In this document: positions 7,837 to 18,272 of the stretch, piece after piece
How the letters are laid out: every line of letters starts with the position of its first letter
Position numbering within the stretch: position 1 is the stretch's first letter
Assembly: GCF_902499175.1 (NCBI RefSeq)
Contig: NZ_CABVQC010000026.1
Coordinates: 1-64,000, forward strand
Source of the DNA: Burkholderia aenigmatica
Lineage (GTDB): Bacteria > Pseudomonadota > Gammaproteobacteria > Burkholderiales > Burkholderiaceae
DNA length: 64,000 nt
Direction: 5' to 3'
Program-made: the position numbers and the translations under genes
Notes under the pieces: generated by a model
The model's database searches: none
What the model saw: only the letters and a program-made list of their open reading frames with translations
What the model was told of the DNA's origin: nothing

Positions 7837-10800
7837 ATGTCAGATCCCCGCTTCGTCCATCTTCGCGTTCACTCCGAATTCTCGATTGCCGACGGCATCG
7901 TGCGCATTGACGACATCGTCAAGGCGGCGGCCGCAGACGGTCAGGGCGCGCTCGCGCTCACCGATCTCGGCAACGCATTCGGCCTCGTCCGTTTTTACAA
8001 GGAAGCCCGCGGCAAGGGCATCAAGCCGATCGCCGGCTGCGACGTCTGGATCGCCAATCCGGACGACCGCGACAAGCCGTCGCGGCTGCTGCTGCTCGTC
8101 AAGGACAAGGTCGGCTACCTGAATCTCTGCGAGCTGCTGTCGAAGGCGTGGCTCACGAACCAGTACCGCGGCCGTGCGGAACTCGACGCGAGCTGGCTCG
8201 ACGGCGAGCTCGCGCAGGGGCTGCTCGCGCTGTCGGGCGCGCAACAGGGCGATATCGGGCTCGCGCTTGCCGCGGGCAACGAAGAAGCCGCGCGCCGTCA
8301 CGCCGAGCGCTGGGCGAAGGTGTTCCCGGGCGGTTTCTACATCGAACTGCAGCGTTATGGCCAGCCGGGCGCCGAGGCGTACATCCAGCAGGCCGCGACG
8401 CTCGCCGCGGCGCTGCAGCTGCCGGTCGTCGCGACGCACCCGACGCAGTTCATGACCGACGACGATTTCACCGCGCACGAGGCGCGCGTGTGTATCTCGG
8501 AAGGCGACATCCTCGCGAACCCGCGGCGCCAGAAGCGTTTCACGACCGACCAGTATTTCCGCACGCAGGACGACATGGCCACGCTGTTCGCCGACCTGCC
8601 GTCGGCGATCGCGAACACGGTCGAAGTCGCGAAACGCTGCAACCTGAAGCTCGAGCTCGGCAAGCCGAAACTGCCGCTGTTCCCGACACCGGACGGCATG
8701 TCGCTCGACGACTACCTGGTCCAGCTGTCGAAGGAAGGGCTCGAGACCCGCCTCGCGCAGTTGTATCCGGCCGAAGCCGAGCGCGACGCGCAGCGCGACA
8801 CGTACTACAAGCGCCTCGAGTTCGAGTGCGGGACCATCACGAAGATGGGCTTCCCGGGCTACTTCCTGATCGTTGCGGACTTCATCAACTGGGCGAAGAA
8901 CAACGGCGTGCCGGTCGGCCCGGGCCGTGGCTCGGGCGCCGGTTCGCTGGTTGCGTACGCGCTCGGCATTACCGACCTCGACCCGCTGCGCTACAACCTG
9001 CTGTTCGAGCGATTCCTGAATCCGGAACGCGTGTCGATGCCCGACTTCGACATCGACTTCTGCCAGCACGGCCGCGACCGCGTGATCCAGTACGTGAAGG
9101 AGAAGTACGGCGCGGACGCCGTGTCCCAGATCGCCACCTTCGGCACGATGGCCGCGAAGGCGGCCGTGCGCGACATCGGCCGTGTGCTCGACCTCGGCTA
9201 CATGTTCACCGACGGCATTGCGAAGCTGATCCCGTTCAAGCCGGGCAAGCACGTGACGATCGCCGACGCGATGAAGGAAGAGCCGCAGCTGCAGGAGCGC
9301 TACGACCACGAGGACGAAGTGCACCAGCTGCTCGACCTCGCACAGCGCGTCGAAGGGCTCACGCGTAACGTCGGGATGCACGCGGGCGGCGTGCTGATCG
9401 CGCCCGGCAAGCTGACCGATTTCTGCCCGCTGTACACGCAGGGCGACGAAGGCGGTGTCGTCAGCCAGTACGACAAGGACGACGTCGAAGCCGTCGGCCT
9501 CGTGAAGTTCGACTTTCTGGGTCTCACGACGCTGACGATCCTCGATTGGGCCGAGCGCTACATTCGCCGCCTCGATCCGTCGAAGGCCGACTGGTCGCTC
9601 GCGCAGGTGCCGCTCGACGATCCCGCCTCGTTCCAGATCCTGAAGAAGGCCAACACGGTCGCAGTGTTCCAGCTGGAAAGCCGCGGGATGCAGGGCATGC
9701 TGAAGGATGCGCAGCCCGACCGCTTCGAGGACATCATCGCGCTCGTGTCGTTGTACCGTCCGGGCCCGATGGACCTGATCCCGAGCTTCTGCGCACGGAA
9801 GCACGGCCGCGAGAAGGTCGAGTATCCCGATCCGCGCGTCGAACCCGTCCTGAAAGAGACCTACGGCATCATGGTCTATCAGGAGCAGGTGATGCAGATG
9901 GCGCAGATCATCGGCGGCTACTCGCTCGGCGGCGCGGACTTGCTGCGCCGCGCGATGGGCAAGAAGAAGGCCGAGGAGATGGCCGAGCACCGCGAGATCT
10001 TCGCGGCGGGTGCGGCGAAGAACGGCCTCACGCGCGAGAAGTCCGACGAAATCTTCGACTTGATGGAGAAGTTCGCGGGCTACGGCTTCAACAAGTCGCA
10101 CGCGGCCGCCTATGCGCTGCTCGCGTACTTCACCGCGTGGCTGAAGGCGCACCATCCGGCCGAATTCATGGCGGCCAACATGACGCTCGCGATGGACGAC
10201 ACCGACAAGGTGAAGATCCTGTTCGACGATTGCGTCGTGAACAACCTCGCCGTGCTGCCGCCCGACATCAACCAGTCGCATTACCGCTTCGAGCCGGTCG
10301 CCGAAGCCGACGGCAAGCGCTCGCGCACGATCCGCTACGGCCTCGGCGCGGTGAAGGGCAGCGGCCAGAACGCGATCGAGGAAATCCTGCGCGCCCGCGA
10401 GGAAAAGGCGTTCACCGACCTGTTCGATTTCTGCGAGCGGATCGACCGGCGCGTCGTCAACCGCCGCACGGTCGAGGCGCTGATCCGCGCCGGCGCATTC
10501 GATTCGCTGAATACGAACCGTGCGCAGTTGATCGCGTCGGTGCCGCTGGCGATGGAAGCGGCCGATCAGGCCGAGGCGAACGCGATGCAGGCCGGCCTGT
10601 TCGACATGGGGGCCGAGTCGCCGCACGCGCATGCGCTCGTCGACGAGCCCGCATGGGACGACAAGCGCCGCCTGCAGGAAGAGAAGGGCGCGCTCGGCTT
10701 CTACCTGTCCGGCCACCTGTTCGACGCGTATCGCGACGAGGTGCGCCGCTTCGTCCGGCAGAAGGTCGGCGACCTGAAGGAAGGGCGCGACAAGATCGTG

Positions 10801-11370
10801 GCCGGCATCATCGCGTCGCTGCGCACGCAGATGACCCAGCGCGGCAAGATGCTGATCGCGCTGCTCGACGACGGTTCGGGCCAGTGCGAGATCACGATCT
10901 TCAACGAGCAGTTCGAGGCGAACAAGGCGCTGTTCAAGGAAGACGAGCTGTTGATCGTGCAGGGGCAGGCGCGCAACGATGCGTTTACCGGCGGCATCCG
11001 CTTCACGGCCGATACGGTGATGGATCTCGAGCGGGCACGCAGCCGCTATGCACAGGCCGTGCGGCTGACGATGAACGGCAACGCCGACGCAGTCGCGCTG
11101 CGCCGCGTGCTCGAGCCGCACGTATCGAAGGACGACCCGGCCGCCGCGCCCGCGGTTGAAGCGCCTGCGCCGCGCGGCGGCGGGCGCGATGGCGGTCGCC
11201 GCCCGCAGGCGCCGCTGCCGAACGGGCTCGCGGTGCAGGTCCACTACAGCAACGCGCGGGCACAGGGCGAAATGCGTCTCGGCGACGCGTGGCGCGTGAA
11301 GCCGAGCGACGTGCTGCTCGCGGAACTGCGCGCGGCGTTCGACGGCAGCTCGGCCGAAATTGTCTACTGA
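7837..11370 (+). CDS. dnaE: DNA polymerase III alpha subunit
   Basis: The 1177-residue replicative polymerase subunit. It starts with the PHP domain ([15 protein letters not shown]), followed by the polymerase palm with [21 protein letters not shown] and the catalytic aspartates in PDFDIDF near residue 402. Then come the helix-hairpin-helix region ([13 protein letters not shown]), an OB fold ([19 protein letters not shown]) and a C-terminal domain, here with a Pro/Gly/Arg-rich linker. Length and order match proteobacterial DnaE1. The next gene, msbA, starts about 30 bases later and may be partly co-transcribed. Confidence 0.98.
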   Translation: MSDPRFVHLRVHSEFSIADGIVRIDDIVKAAAADGQGALALTDLGNAFGLVRFYKEARGKGIKPIAGCDVWIANPDDRDKPSRLLLLVKDKVGYLNLCELLSKAWLTNQYRGRAELDASWLDGELAQGLLALSGAQQGDIGLALAAGNEEAARRHAERWAKVFPGGFYIELQRYGQPGAEAYIQQAATLAAALQLPVVATHPTQFMTDDDFTAHEARVCISEGDILANPRRQKRFTTDQYFRTQDDMATLFADLPSAIANTVEVAKRCNLKLELGKPKLPLFPTPDGMSLDDYLVQLSKEGLETRLAQLYPAEAERDAQRDTYYKRLEFECGTITKMGFPGYFLIVADFINWAKNNGVPVGPGRGSGAGSLVAYALGITDLDPLRYNLLFERFLNPERVSMPDFDIDFCQHGRDRVIQYVKEKYGADAVSQIATFGTMAAKAAVRDIGRVLDLGYMFTDGIAKLIPFKPGKHVTIADAMKEEPQLQERYDHEDEVHQLLDLAQRVEGLTRNVGMHAGGVLIAPGKLTDFCPLYTQGDEGGVVSQYDKDDVEAVGLVKFDFLGLTTLTILDWAERYIRRLDPSKADWSLAQVPLDDPASFQILKKANTVAVFQLESRGMQGMLKDAQPDRFEDIIALVSLYRPGPMDLIPSFCARKHGREKVEYPDPRVEPVLKETYGIMVYQEQVMQMAQIIGGYSLGGADLLRRAMGKKKAEEMAEHREIFAAGAAKNGLTREKSDEIFDLMEKFAGYGFNKSHAAAYALLAYFTAWLKAHHPAEFMAANMTLAMDDTDKVKILFDDCVVNNLAVLPPDINQSHYRFEPVAEADGKRSRTIRYGLGAVKGSGQNAIEEILRAREEKAFTDLFDFCERIDRRVVNRRTVEALIRAGAFDSLNTNRAQLIASVPLAMEAADQAEANAMQAGLFDMGAESPHAHALVDEPAWDDKRRLQEEKGALGFYLSGHLFDAYRDEVRRFVRQKVGDLKEGRDKIVAGIIASLRTQMTQRGKMLIALLDDGSGQCEITIFNEQFEANKALFKEDELLIVQGQARNDAFTGGIRFTADTVMDLERARSRYAQAVRLTMNGNADAVALRRVLEPHVSKDDPAAAPAVEAPAPRGGGRDGGRRPQAPLPNGLAVQVHYSNARAQGEMRLGDAWRVKPSDVLLAELRAAFDGSSAEIVY

Positions 11371-11402
11371 ATGTTATCCGGTTCGAATTCCTTGAGGGCA
11401 TC

Positions 11403-13190
11403 TTGAGCGTCAAGCCTACTCTTAGCAAACCCCTGGGCGGCGAAGACGCGTCGTCGCCCGTGGTCGTCGCACGCCGTTTGTGGCCTTACCTGAAGCCGCT
11501 CCTGTGGGTGATGGTGGCCGGCGTCCTCGCGATGGCCGTGGTCGCGGCAACCGAAGCCGGGATCCCGGCGCTGCTCAAGCCGCTGCTCGATCGCGGCTTC
11601 GGCACCAAGGGCGACGTGAGCGCGAAGCTCTACGTGCCGATCGCGGTCGTCGGTCTCGCGCTCGTGCGGGCCGCCGCGCAGTACGCGTCCAACTACCTGC
11701 TGCAATACGTATCGAACCGGATCCTGCTCGATTTGCGGATCCAGATGTTCGACCGGATGATCCACACCGGCGTGTCGTTTTTCCAGCGCGAGACCGCGAG
11801 CACGGTGATCAACGCGGTCGTCTTCGAGGTCAACCAGGTCCTGAACGTCCTGCTGGGCGTGCTGATCACGCTCGTGCGCGATTCGTTGACGGTGCTCTTT
11901 CTGCTCGGCTACCTGTTCTACCTGAACTGGCGCCTCACGCTGATCGTCGCGGTGCTGCTGCCGTGCATCGGCTGGCTCGTCGGCAAGATCAACCGGCGCC
12001 TGCGCCGGCTGAACCGCGAGCACCAGATGCTGACGAACCAGCTCGCGTACATCGTCGAGGAAACCGTGGGCGGCTACAAGGTCGTCAAGATCCACAACGG
12101 CGAGCAGTACGAAATCGGCCGCTTCAACGAGCTGAGCCGGCGCCTGCGCGGCTATTCGATGCGGATGATCGTGTCGGGCGGGCTCGCGCAGCCGCTCACG
12201 CAGTTTCTTGCGTCGATCGCACTGGCGGTCGTGCTGACGATCGCGGTCGTGCAGTCGTCCAACGACCAGACGACGGTCGGCGGTTTCGTCGCGTTCGTCA
12301 CCGCGATGCTGCTGATCATTTCGCCGCTCAAGCACCTGATGGACGTGAACCAGCCGCTGCAGCGCGGGATGACGGCGGCCGAGCTGATCTTCGGCCTGAT
12401 CGACGAGCCGCGCGAGCCCGAAGGCGGCGGCAAGCCGCTCGAGAAGGCGACGGGCCGGATCCGGTTCCGCGACGTGTCGTTCGCGTACGGCGCAGGTACC
12501 GGCAAGCCGACGCTCGATCGCGTGTCGTTCGACGTCGCGCCCGGCGAGATGATCGCGCTCGCGGGCCCGTCGGGCAGCGGCAAGACGACGCTCGTCAACC
12601 TGTTGCCGCGCTTCTTCGATCCGACCTCCGGCGAGATCCTCGTCGACGGCGTTGCGTTGCCCGAGTACCAGCTGCGCGACTTGCGCGGCCAGATCGCGAT
12701 GGTGAGCCAGGATGTCGTGCTGTTCAACGACACGATCGCGAGCAACGTCGCGTACGGGCAGACGCCCGACCGCGAGCGCGTGATCGCGGCGCTGCGCGCG
12801 GCGAACCTGCTCAGCACGGTCGAGGCGATGCCCGACGGGCTCGACACGCTCGTCGGCGACAATGGCATGCGCCTGTCCGGTGGCCAACGCCAGCGCCTCG
12901 CGATCGCCCGCGCGATCTACAAGGATGCGCCGATCCTGATTCTCGACGAAGCGACGTCGGCGCTCGATTCCGAATCCGAGCGCCATGTGCAGGCGGCGCT
13001 CGAGACGCTGATGAAGGGCCGTACGACGCTGGTGATCGCGCACCGGCTGTCGACGATCGAGCGCGCGGACCGGATTCTCGTGATGGACGGCGGCCGCATC
13101 GTCGAGAGCGGCAACCACGCGGAGCTGCTCGAATCCGGCGGCCTGTATGCGCACCTGCACCGGATCCAGTTCCAGCAGGAGGCCGGGTGA
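11403..13190 (+). CDS. msbA: Lipid A/LPS export ABC transporter, permease-ATPase fusion
   Basis: A 595-residue half-transporter that flips lipid A-core across the inner membrane. The N-terminal half has six membrane helices. The ATPase half shows Walker [10 protein letters not shown] near residue 387, the signature LSGGQRQRL near 490 and Walker [13 protein letters not shown] near 512, then the H-loop IAHRLSTI. I place the start at TTG 11403 (MSVKPTLSK) because a GAGGG ribosome site lies six bases upstream; the frame is open upstream into dnaE but has no ATG in a useful place. It heads the LPS core gene cluster. Confidence 0.95.
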   Translation: MSVKPTLSKPLGGEDASSPVVVARRLWPYLKPLLWVMVAGVLAMAVVAATEAGIPALLKPLLDRGFGTKGDVSAKLYVPIAVVGLALVRAAAQYASNYLLQYVSNRILLDLRIQMFDRMIHTGVSFFQRETASTVINAVVFEVNQVLNVLLGVLITLVRDSLTVLFLLGYLFYLNWRLTLIVAVLLPCIGWLVGKINRRLRRLNREHQMLTNQLAYIVEETVGGYKVVKIHNGEQYEIGRFNELSRRLRGYSMRMIVSGGLAQPLTQFLASIALAVVLTIAVVQSSNDQTTVGGFVAFVTAMLLIISPLKHLMDVNQPLQRGMTAAELIFGLIDEPREPEGGGKPLEKATGRIRFRDVSFAYGAGTGKPTLDRVSFDVAPGEMIALAGPSGSGKTTLVNLLPRFFDPTSGEILVDGVALPEYQLRDLRGQIAMVSQDVVLFNDTIASNVAYGQTPDRERVIAALRAANLLSTVEAMPDGLDTLVGDNGMRLSGGQRQRLAIARAIYKDAPILILDEATSALDSESERHVQAALETLMKGRTTLVIAHRLSTIERADRILVMDGGRIVESGNHAELLESGGLYAHLHRIQFQQEAG

Positions 13191-13224
13191 GCGTCGCGCC
13201 GGTTCGTATCGCGGGAGCGCCGCG

Positions 13225-14295
13225 ATGAAGATCGGCCTGTCGGCCAATGCGTTGAAACACGGCGGCGGCCTCGAGCGTTACGCGATCGATATCGCACGAG
13301 GAATGGTGGCGGCGGGGGTGACGCCGGCGTTCTTCGCGCGGTCGATCGATGCGTCGATTCCCGAGGCGCGGCTCGTCGAGCCGCATCGGATCGACGTGTC
13401 GTTCCTGCCCGGCAAGCTGCGCGACGAATGGTTTTCGTGGCGGCTGCGCAGTGCGCGGCGCGCCGCGAACGTCGATGTCCTGATCGGCTGCAACCGGGTC
13501 GTTGGCGCCGAGATCGCGATTTGCGGTGGCACGCATCGCGGCTTCCTGCGCGCGATCGGCCGGGCGCCGGGCTATTTCGACCGGCGCCAGATCGCGCTCG
13601 AGAGTCGGCAATATGCGGCCGCGCGCTACGTCGTCGCCCATTCGCAGATGATGCGCGACGAGTTGCGCACGCTGTACGGCGTTGACGATGCGAAGATCCG
13701 CATGTTGTATCCGCCGGTCGACGCGCAGCGCTTCACACCGATCGGCGACAGCGACCGGGCGGCGTTGCGGCGCCGCTTCGGGTTCGACGAGCGCGACGTC
13801 GTCCTGCTGTTTCCATCGAGCAGTCACGTGCGCAAGGGCCTGCCGCTGATCGAGGCCGCGCTGAATGGCACGGACGCGTCGATCGTCGTCGCGGTGGCCG
13901 GCCGGCCACCCGAGCGGACCTCGGCGCAACTGCGTTACATCGGCTACGTGAAGGACATCGAGGACGGCTACCGGGCAGCGGATTACACGATTCTTGCATC
14001 GAAATACGAGCCGTTCGGGCTGGTCGGCATCGAGTCGGTCATGTGCGGCACGCCGGTGATCCTGCCACCGACGCTGGGCTGCCACGATGTGATCGCGGAG
14101 CATGCGAAGCTCACGTTCGCGGCGGACGATGTCGATGCGCTGCGCGCGGTGCTGGCGACGGCGGCGAGCGGGGCGCAAGCCGTCGACCGGGCGGCCGTCG
14201 CACACGATGCGGTGGGCTACGACCCGGGCGTGCGCCATCATGTCGAGCAGTTGCTCGCGCTGGCTCGCACGGCCCGCGGGAGTACGTCGGCGTAG
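13225..14295 (+). CDS. GT4-type glycosyltransferase, LPS core
   Basis: A 356-residue GT-B glycosyltransferase. The N-terminus MKIGLSANALKHGGGLERYAIDIA has the glycine-rich acceptor loop; the C-terminal nucleotide-sugar domain has FPSSSHVRKGL and the GT4 EX7E-type stretch EPFGLVGIESVMCGTPVI. It starts 34 bases after msbA. It resembles WaaG-like enzymes in fold, but the transferred sugar cannot be read from the sequence. In B. cenocepacia I remember the genes after msbA as wab/waa core genes, though I cannot assign the exact symbol. Confidence 0.85.
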   Translation: MKIGLSANALKHGGGLERYAIDIARGMVAAGVTPAFFARSIDASIPEARLVEPHRIDVSFLPGKLRDEWFSWRLRSARRAANVDVLIGCNRVVGAEIAICGGTHRGFLRAIGRAPGYFDRRQIALESRQYAAARYVVAHSQMMRDELRTLYGVDDAKIRMLYPPVDAQRFTPIGDSDRAALRRRFGFDERDVVLLFPSSSHVRKGLPLIEAALNGTDASIVVAVAGRPPERTSAQLRYIGYVKDIEDGYRAADYTILASKYEPFGLVGIESVMCGTPVILPPTLGCHDVIAEHAKLTFAADDVDALRAVLATAASGAQAVDRAAVAHDAVGYDPGVRHHVEQLLALARTARGSTSA

Positions 14296-14316
14296 CGGCA
14301 TCCTGGCCACGCGATG

Positions 14317-14337
14317 GCCAGCCTGTCGGCTGGCTTT
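14317..14337 (+). terminator. Probable terminator after the first core glycosyltransferase
   Basis: The perfect seven-base arms GCCAGCC (14317-14323) and GGCTGGC (14328-14334) surround the loop TGTC and are followed by TTTC. The short T-run makes it weak to moderate; it lies 21 bases after the stop at 14295. Confidence 0.6.
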
Positions 14338-14361
14338 CAGTTCGGAAGTGCGAGGGGGCGA

Positions 14362-14370
14362 TGGTATACT
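14362..14370 (+). promoter_or_regulatory. Extended -10 promoter of the downstream core operon, with structured leader
   Basis: TGG-TATACT fits an extended -10 (TGN before the hexamer). It lies after the terminator at 14317 and would drive the gene at 14585 and the overlapping genes behind it, with a leader of about 205 bases. The leader has one clear hairpin, arms ACCGGC 14385-14390 and GCCGGT 14396-14401. No JUMPstart/ops element (GGCGGTAG) is present. Confidence 0.5.
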
Positions 14371-14584
14371 CTGGCGGCCTGTTTACCGGCTGGAGGCCGG
14401 TGTTTGGCGGCCCGGCTCGCGATTTCCGCTCCGGTGCGCCGAACGGGTTGCCCGGCGGCGCGATTTGCCCCGCGCAAGCACTTACTCAATCCACAATGAT
14501 CATGACGATTCGTGTGACGAATTGGCCGTTCGTCAGGCTGATGCTCACTGCGAGTCCTGCCATCGAGACGCCCGCCGTAAACCG

Positions 14585-15715
14585 ATGAGCCGTTTTCCCG
14601 GACGTATCCACATCTTCGCGCGGGCTCTGCCGAGATTGCTGTTCAAGCCGCTGCGGCGCAGGCCCTTGCAGCCGGCGAGCATTTTCGTCGCGCATCACCT
14701 GCTGCTCGGCGATACGCTGTTGCTGACACCGTTGCTGGCGAAGTTGCGCGAACAGCATCCCGCCGCGCGCATCGTGCTCGCATGCCCGAAGGCGGTTGCA
14801 CCGCTGTACACCGGCGAACCGTTTGGCGTAGAGGCATTGGCCTTCGATCCGCGCGATCCCGTGTCGGTGCGCCGGCTGCTGGCGTCGGGGCCTTACGATC
14901 TCGGCATCGTTGCGGCGGACAACCGCCACAGCTGGCTCGCGCTCGGCGCGGGGTGCCGCTGGATCGTCGCGCATGACGGCGATTCTCCGGCCTGGAAGAA
15001 CTGGCCGGTCGACGAGTGCCGCCCCTATCCCGACGAGCCCGCCGCATGGGGGGATCTGACCGCCGACCTGATCGACGGTCCGTCGCCGCGCGCGTACCGG
15101 CCGGGTGACTGGCCGGCGCCGGTCGCGAGCACCGAGCTGCCCGCAGTGCTTCGCGAGCGGCCGTACGTGGTGCTGCATCCGGGCGCGAGCACGCTGGTCA
15201 AGCGCTGGCCGGTCGAGCGCTGGCGCGCACTGGCGGCCGACATCGAGGCGGCCGGCCATCGGGTGGTGTGGAGCGGCGGCAAGAGCGAAGCCGAACTGAT
15301 CGACGAGATCGGGCCGCACGCCGGGCAGTCGAACTTTGCCGGGAAACTCGGCCTCGCGGATCTCTGGCACCTGTATGCGGCCGCACGCGCGGTCGTCTGC
15401 CCCGATACGGGCGTCGCGCATCTCGCGCGATTGATCGGCGTGCCGACCGTCGCGCTGTTCGGGCCCGGCAGCGCGGTTGTCCACGGTGCCGGGCGCTATT
15501 GGCGCGACGTTCCGTTCGTCGCCGTGACGATTGCGGACATGCCGTGCCGCGATCAACCCTATATTTTCCGGCGCCACGTTCGGTGGGTCCGGCGATGTGA
15601 CCGCGACGCCACGACGTGCGTCGCGTGGCATGACGGCTGCGCGGCGTGTATGAGCGGGCTGTCGGTAGACGCGGTGCGCAATGCGCTGCAACAAGTTCTG
15701 GTGCAAGTTCGATGA
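14585..15715 (+). CDS. Glycosyltransferase family 9 (heptosyltransferase-like)
   Basis: A 376-residue GT9 protein of the ADP-heptose:LPS heptosyltransferase superfamily. Typical elements are the N-terminal HHLLLGDTLLLTPLLAKLRE, the HPGASTLVKRWPVERW motif that starts the donor domain, and CPDTGVAHLARLIGVPTVALFGP, the donor-binding signature. The C-terminal part carries several Cys (MPCRDQPYIF, TTCVAWHDGCAAC). The start is ATG 14585 because homology begins there; the open frame upstream lies inside the preceding gene. Its stop overlaps the ATG of the next gene (ATGA), so they are co-translated. Confidence 0.88.
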   Translation: MSRFPGRIHIFARALPRLLFKPLRRRPLQPASIFVAHHLLLGDTLLLTPLLAKLREQHPAARIVLACPKAVAPLYTGEPFGVEALAFDPRDPVSVRRLLASGPYDLGIVAADNRHSWLALGAGCRWIVAHDGDSPAWKNWPVDECRPYPDEPAAWGDLTADLIDGPSPRAYRPGDWPAPVASTELPAVLRERPYVVLHPGASTLVKRWPVERWRALAADIEAAGHRVVWSGGKSEAELIDEIGPHAGQSNFAGKLGLADLWHLYAAARAVVCPDTGVAHLARLIGVPTVALFGPGSAVVHGAGRYWRDVPFVAVTIADMPCRDQPYIFRRHVRWVRRCDRDATTCVAWHDGCAACMSGLSVDAVRNALQQVLVQVR

Positions 15716-16998
15716 CTGTTACTACGGCGCGTATCGAGCGTCTTTTATGGATTGGCTGCCCCGTCCTGATGTTCGCGGTCATGTTCGGGCACCTGGCGGC
15801 GTTCGTGAACAGCAGCATGGCGCTGATCGGTATCGCGCTGGTCGCGGCCGCCTGCGCGCGCGGGCGGCCGGCATTGTTCCGGTGGCCGTTGTTCGTCCCG
15901 ATCGTCGCCTGGGCGGCGTGGAGTTTTGCCGCCGTGCGCTGGTCGATGTTTCCGGACGTCAGCAGGCACGCGTGGTTCGATGAGGTCGTGTATCCGCTGC
16001 TGTCGTTCTGGGGCTTCTGGTTGTTCGGCACGCGGGTCGAACGCGCGGAACGCGTCACCCTGGCCGTGTGGCTTGCGTGTGCGCTGCTCGCCGCGATCAG
16101 CGTGATCTACTGGGGCAAGCTGCAGCCGCCGACCCCCTTGACCATCCCGATGCGCTTTTACGCGCGAGTCGGCCATACGAGTACGCTCGCCGCGTTTGCG
16201 ATGGCGCTGTTCTGTGCGTTCTTCGTGTCGAAACGCGGCTGGCGCTGGGCCGGCGTGACGGGCATCGTGCTGTGCGTGATGGTCGGGCTTGCCACCCTCA
16301 ACCGCTTCTTCTGGCCGGCCGCCGCAGTCACGTTGCTGATCGGCCTGTTTCCGCTGTACCGGCACCATCTGCTGCTGGCGGTGCTGGCCGTGGCCGTCGT
16401 CGGTGTCGGGGCAGTCGGTACCCTCGAAATCAGCGCACGACTGCGCTATCACGATGCGCCGCCGCCGCTGGCCGCGTCGCGCGACATCTCGATTGCCGGT
16501 GTACGGCTCTATGTGCCGCCGGGCATGACCGGGGTCGGCGACACGTTGTCGTCGGACACGCGGCCGAAGCTGTGGAAGTTCTACGAAGAGCAGGGCAGCC
16601 GCCACGAATGGATCGGCATCGGTTTCGGCAAACCGCTGCCGGGCATGGCTTACCGCAGCGAGATGCCGCCGGAGTTGCTGGCACTCGAACCGCAGGCGCT
16701 CACGCACGCACACAATCTTTTCCTGAACACGTGGCTGCAGGCCGGGCGCATCGGCCTGGCGCTGCAGGTGCTGTTGCTGGCGACGCTCGTCGTCGCATTC
16801 TGGCGCTTGAGGCACGTTGAACCGTCGATCGCGGCGGGCGGCATCGCGCTCGTCGCCGGCATGGTCACGAAGAACCTGGTGGACGATTTCATGTGGCAGA
16901 CGACGATCCTCGCATTCTGGGCATTTGCCGGGCTGCTGCTCGGGTATGGCGAGCGACGCGCCGGCGTGCGCCGGGCGCAGCCGGGGAGCGGCTCGTGA
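15712..16998 (+). CDS. waaL: O-antigen ligase, WaaL family
   Basis: A 428-residue integral membrane protein with roughly 10-12 hydrophobic helices and a large hydrophilic periplasmic loop (about residues 245-340). The loop contains the family region near GSRHEWIGIGFGKPLP and HAHNLFLNTWLQAGRIG, where the conserved His of WaaL/Wzy ligases is found. Such ligases join undecaprenyl-linked O-antigen to lipid A-core on the periplasmic side. It is embedded by four-base overlaps between two glycosyltransferase genes, which supports the LPS role over a general polymerase role. Sequence alone does not separate WaaL from Wzy, hence the margin. Confidence 0.82.
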   Translation: MTVTTARIERLLWIGCPVLMFAVMFGHLAAFVNSSMALIGIALVAAACARGRPALFRWPLFVPIVAWAAWSFAAVRWSMFPDVSRHAWFDEVVYPLLSFWGFWLFGTRVERAERVTLAVWLACALLAAISVIYWGKLQPPTPLTIPMRFYARVGHTSTLAAFAMALFCAFFVSKRGWRWAGVTGIVLCVMVGLATLNRFFWPAAAVTLLIGLFPLYRHHLLLAVLAVAVVGVGAVGTLEISARLRYHDAPPPLAASRDISIAGVRLYVPPGMTGVGDTLSSDTRPKLWKFYEEQGSRHEWIGIGFGKPLPGMAYRSEMPPELLALEPQALTHAHNLFLNTWLQAGRIGLALQVLLLATLVVAFWRLRHVEPSIAAGGIALVAGMVTKNLVDDFMWQTTILAFWAFAGLLLGYGERRAGVRRAQPGSGS

Positions 16999-18233
16999 GC
17001 ACCGTGCGGAGCCGCGCGCAAGCGGCCACGCCGAGCGCGGACGGCAAGCCGGTGCGGTTGCTGTTCCATATCGACGACTTCGGGCGGGGCGGCACCGAAA
17101 CCGCGCTGGTTTCATGGCTGAACGCGCTGGATCGCCGCCAGTTCGCGCCCGCGTTGTCGGTTGCCTTTCCGACCGACGATCTCGATGCGCTGCGACGCAG
17201 CGGCGCGATTCCCGCCGACGTGCCGGTCCACGTGCTGGCGCACGCGCGCTGGTCGCATGTCCTGCATCAGGTCGAGCGCCGCCGCCGGTTGCGCTTCGGC
17301 GAGAAGCTGATGCACAAGCTGATGACGCACGCGGCGATCCGCTCGCTCGTCGCGCGTCGCTTCCTGCGTTTGGCGGCCGACTTCGACGTCGTCTGCGATT
17401 TCGACTTCTCGCTGCGGCGGATCGCCGGTCGCGGCGCTGCGCCCTGGTTCGGCGTGAGCCATTACAGCTTCGTCGCGCGCTTCGGCAACAAGAGCCGCGC
17501 GTACATGGCGCGGCGCACGCGACAGTATTCGCGCTATGCGGCGATCGCGATGCTCACGCCCGCGATGCGGCGCGAGGCTGAGGAGATCTTCGCGGGGTCG
17601 GGTGTGCGGATCGCCGATCTGCCGAACGTGATCGACGTGAACGCGATCCGTCGCCACGCCGATGCCGAATTCGAGCGGCCGGCCGGCCGGTTCGTCGTGT
17701 CGGTTGCCCGGCTCGACGAAGGGCAGAAGGATCACCGCACGCTGCTGCGTGCGTATGCGCAATGGCGTGCGCGCCGGCCCGATGCCGCAGCGCTGGTGCT
17801 GGTCGGAGACGGCCCGGATCGCGCGATGCTCGAACGGCTCGCGGTCGAGCTGGGCGTTCGCGACGCCGTCCATTTCGTCGGCTATTGTGCGAATCCGTTC
17901 CCGTACGTGCGGGCGGCCGATGCGCTGGTGCTGAGCAGTCGCTACGAAGGATTCGGCATGGTGCTGGGCGAGGCGATGGCGCTCGGCACGCCGGTCGTTT
18001 CGACGGATTGCCCGACCGGGCCGCATGATCTGCTGGACGGGGGCGACGCGGGGTTGCTCGTGCCGGTCGGGGACGTCGACGCGATGTCGGCCGCGCTCGA
18101 GCGCGTGTCGACCGACGCGACGCTGCGCGCCGCGCTGGTGCAGCGCGCGTCCGACAAGATCGCCGGCTTCGACGTGCCGGCGGCGAGCGGGCGCATGGCG
18201 GCGCTCGCCGAGGCGCTGTGCGCGCCGCGCTGA
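16995..18233 (+). CDS. GT4-type glycosyltransferase, LPS core
   Basis: A 412-residue GT-B enzyme. The N-terminus LLFHIDDFGRGGTETALVSWL has the acceptor glycine loop. The C-terminal half has VSVARLDEGQKDH, VLVGDGPDRAMLERL and the donor site SSRYEGFGMVLGEAMALGTPVVSTDCPTGP, typical of GT4. The GTG start at 16995 overlaps the ligase stop (GTGA) and has ggggagcgg upstream. It is the fourth gene of the core cluster. The sugar transferred is unknown. Confidence 0.87.
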   Translation: MSTVRSRAQAATPSADGKPVRLLFHIDDFGRGGTETALVSWLNALDRRQFAPALSVAFPTDDLDALRRSGAIPADVPVHVLAHARWSHVLHQVERRRRLRFGEKLMHKLMTHAAIRSLVARRFLRLAADFDVVCDFDFSLRRIAGRGAAPWFGVSHYSFVARFGNKSRAYMARRTRQYSRYAAIAMLTPAMRREAEEIFAGSGVRIADLPNVIDVNAIRRHADAEFERPAGRFVVSVARLDEGQKDHRTLLRAYAQWRARRPDAAALVLVGDGPDRAMLERLAVELGVRDAVHFVGYCANPFPYVRAADALVLSSRYEGFGMVLGEAMALGTPVVSTDCPTGPHDLLDGGDAGLLVPVGDVDAMSAALERVSTDATLRAALVQRASDKIAGFDVPAASGRMAALAEALCAPR

Positions 18234-18272
18234 GATGCGCCGCGTGCTTCGTTTTGCAGCGATTTCGCTAGA

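Noticed and set aside
7840-11244. An 1134-codon open frame on the minus strand
   Set aside because: It is the antisense shadow of dnaE, which is certain from its polymerase motifs.
14340-14584. JUMPstart/ops element for RfaH control of the LPS core operon
   Set aside because: No GGCGGTAG-type sequence is present in the leader; only an ordinary short hairpin.
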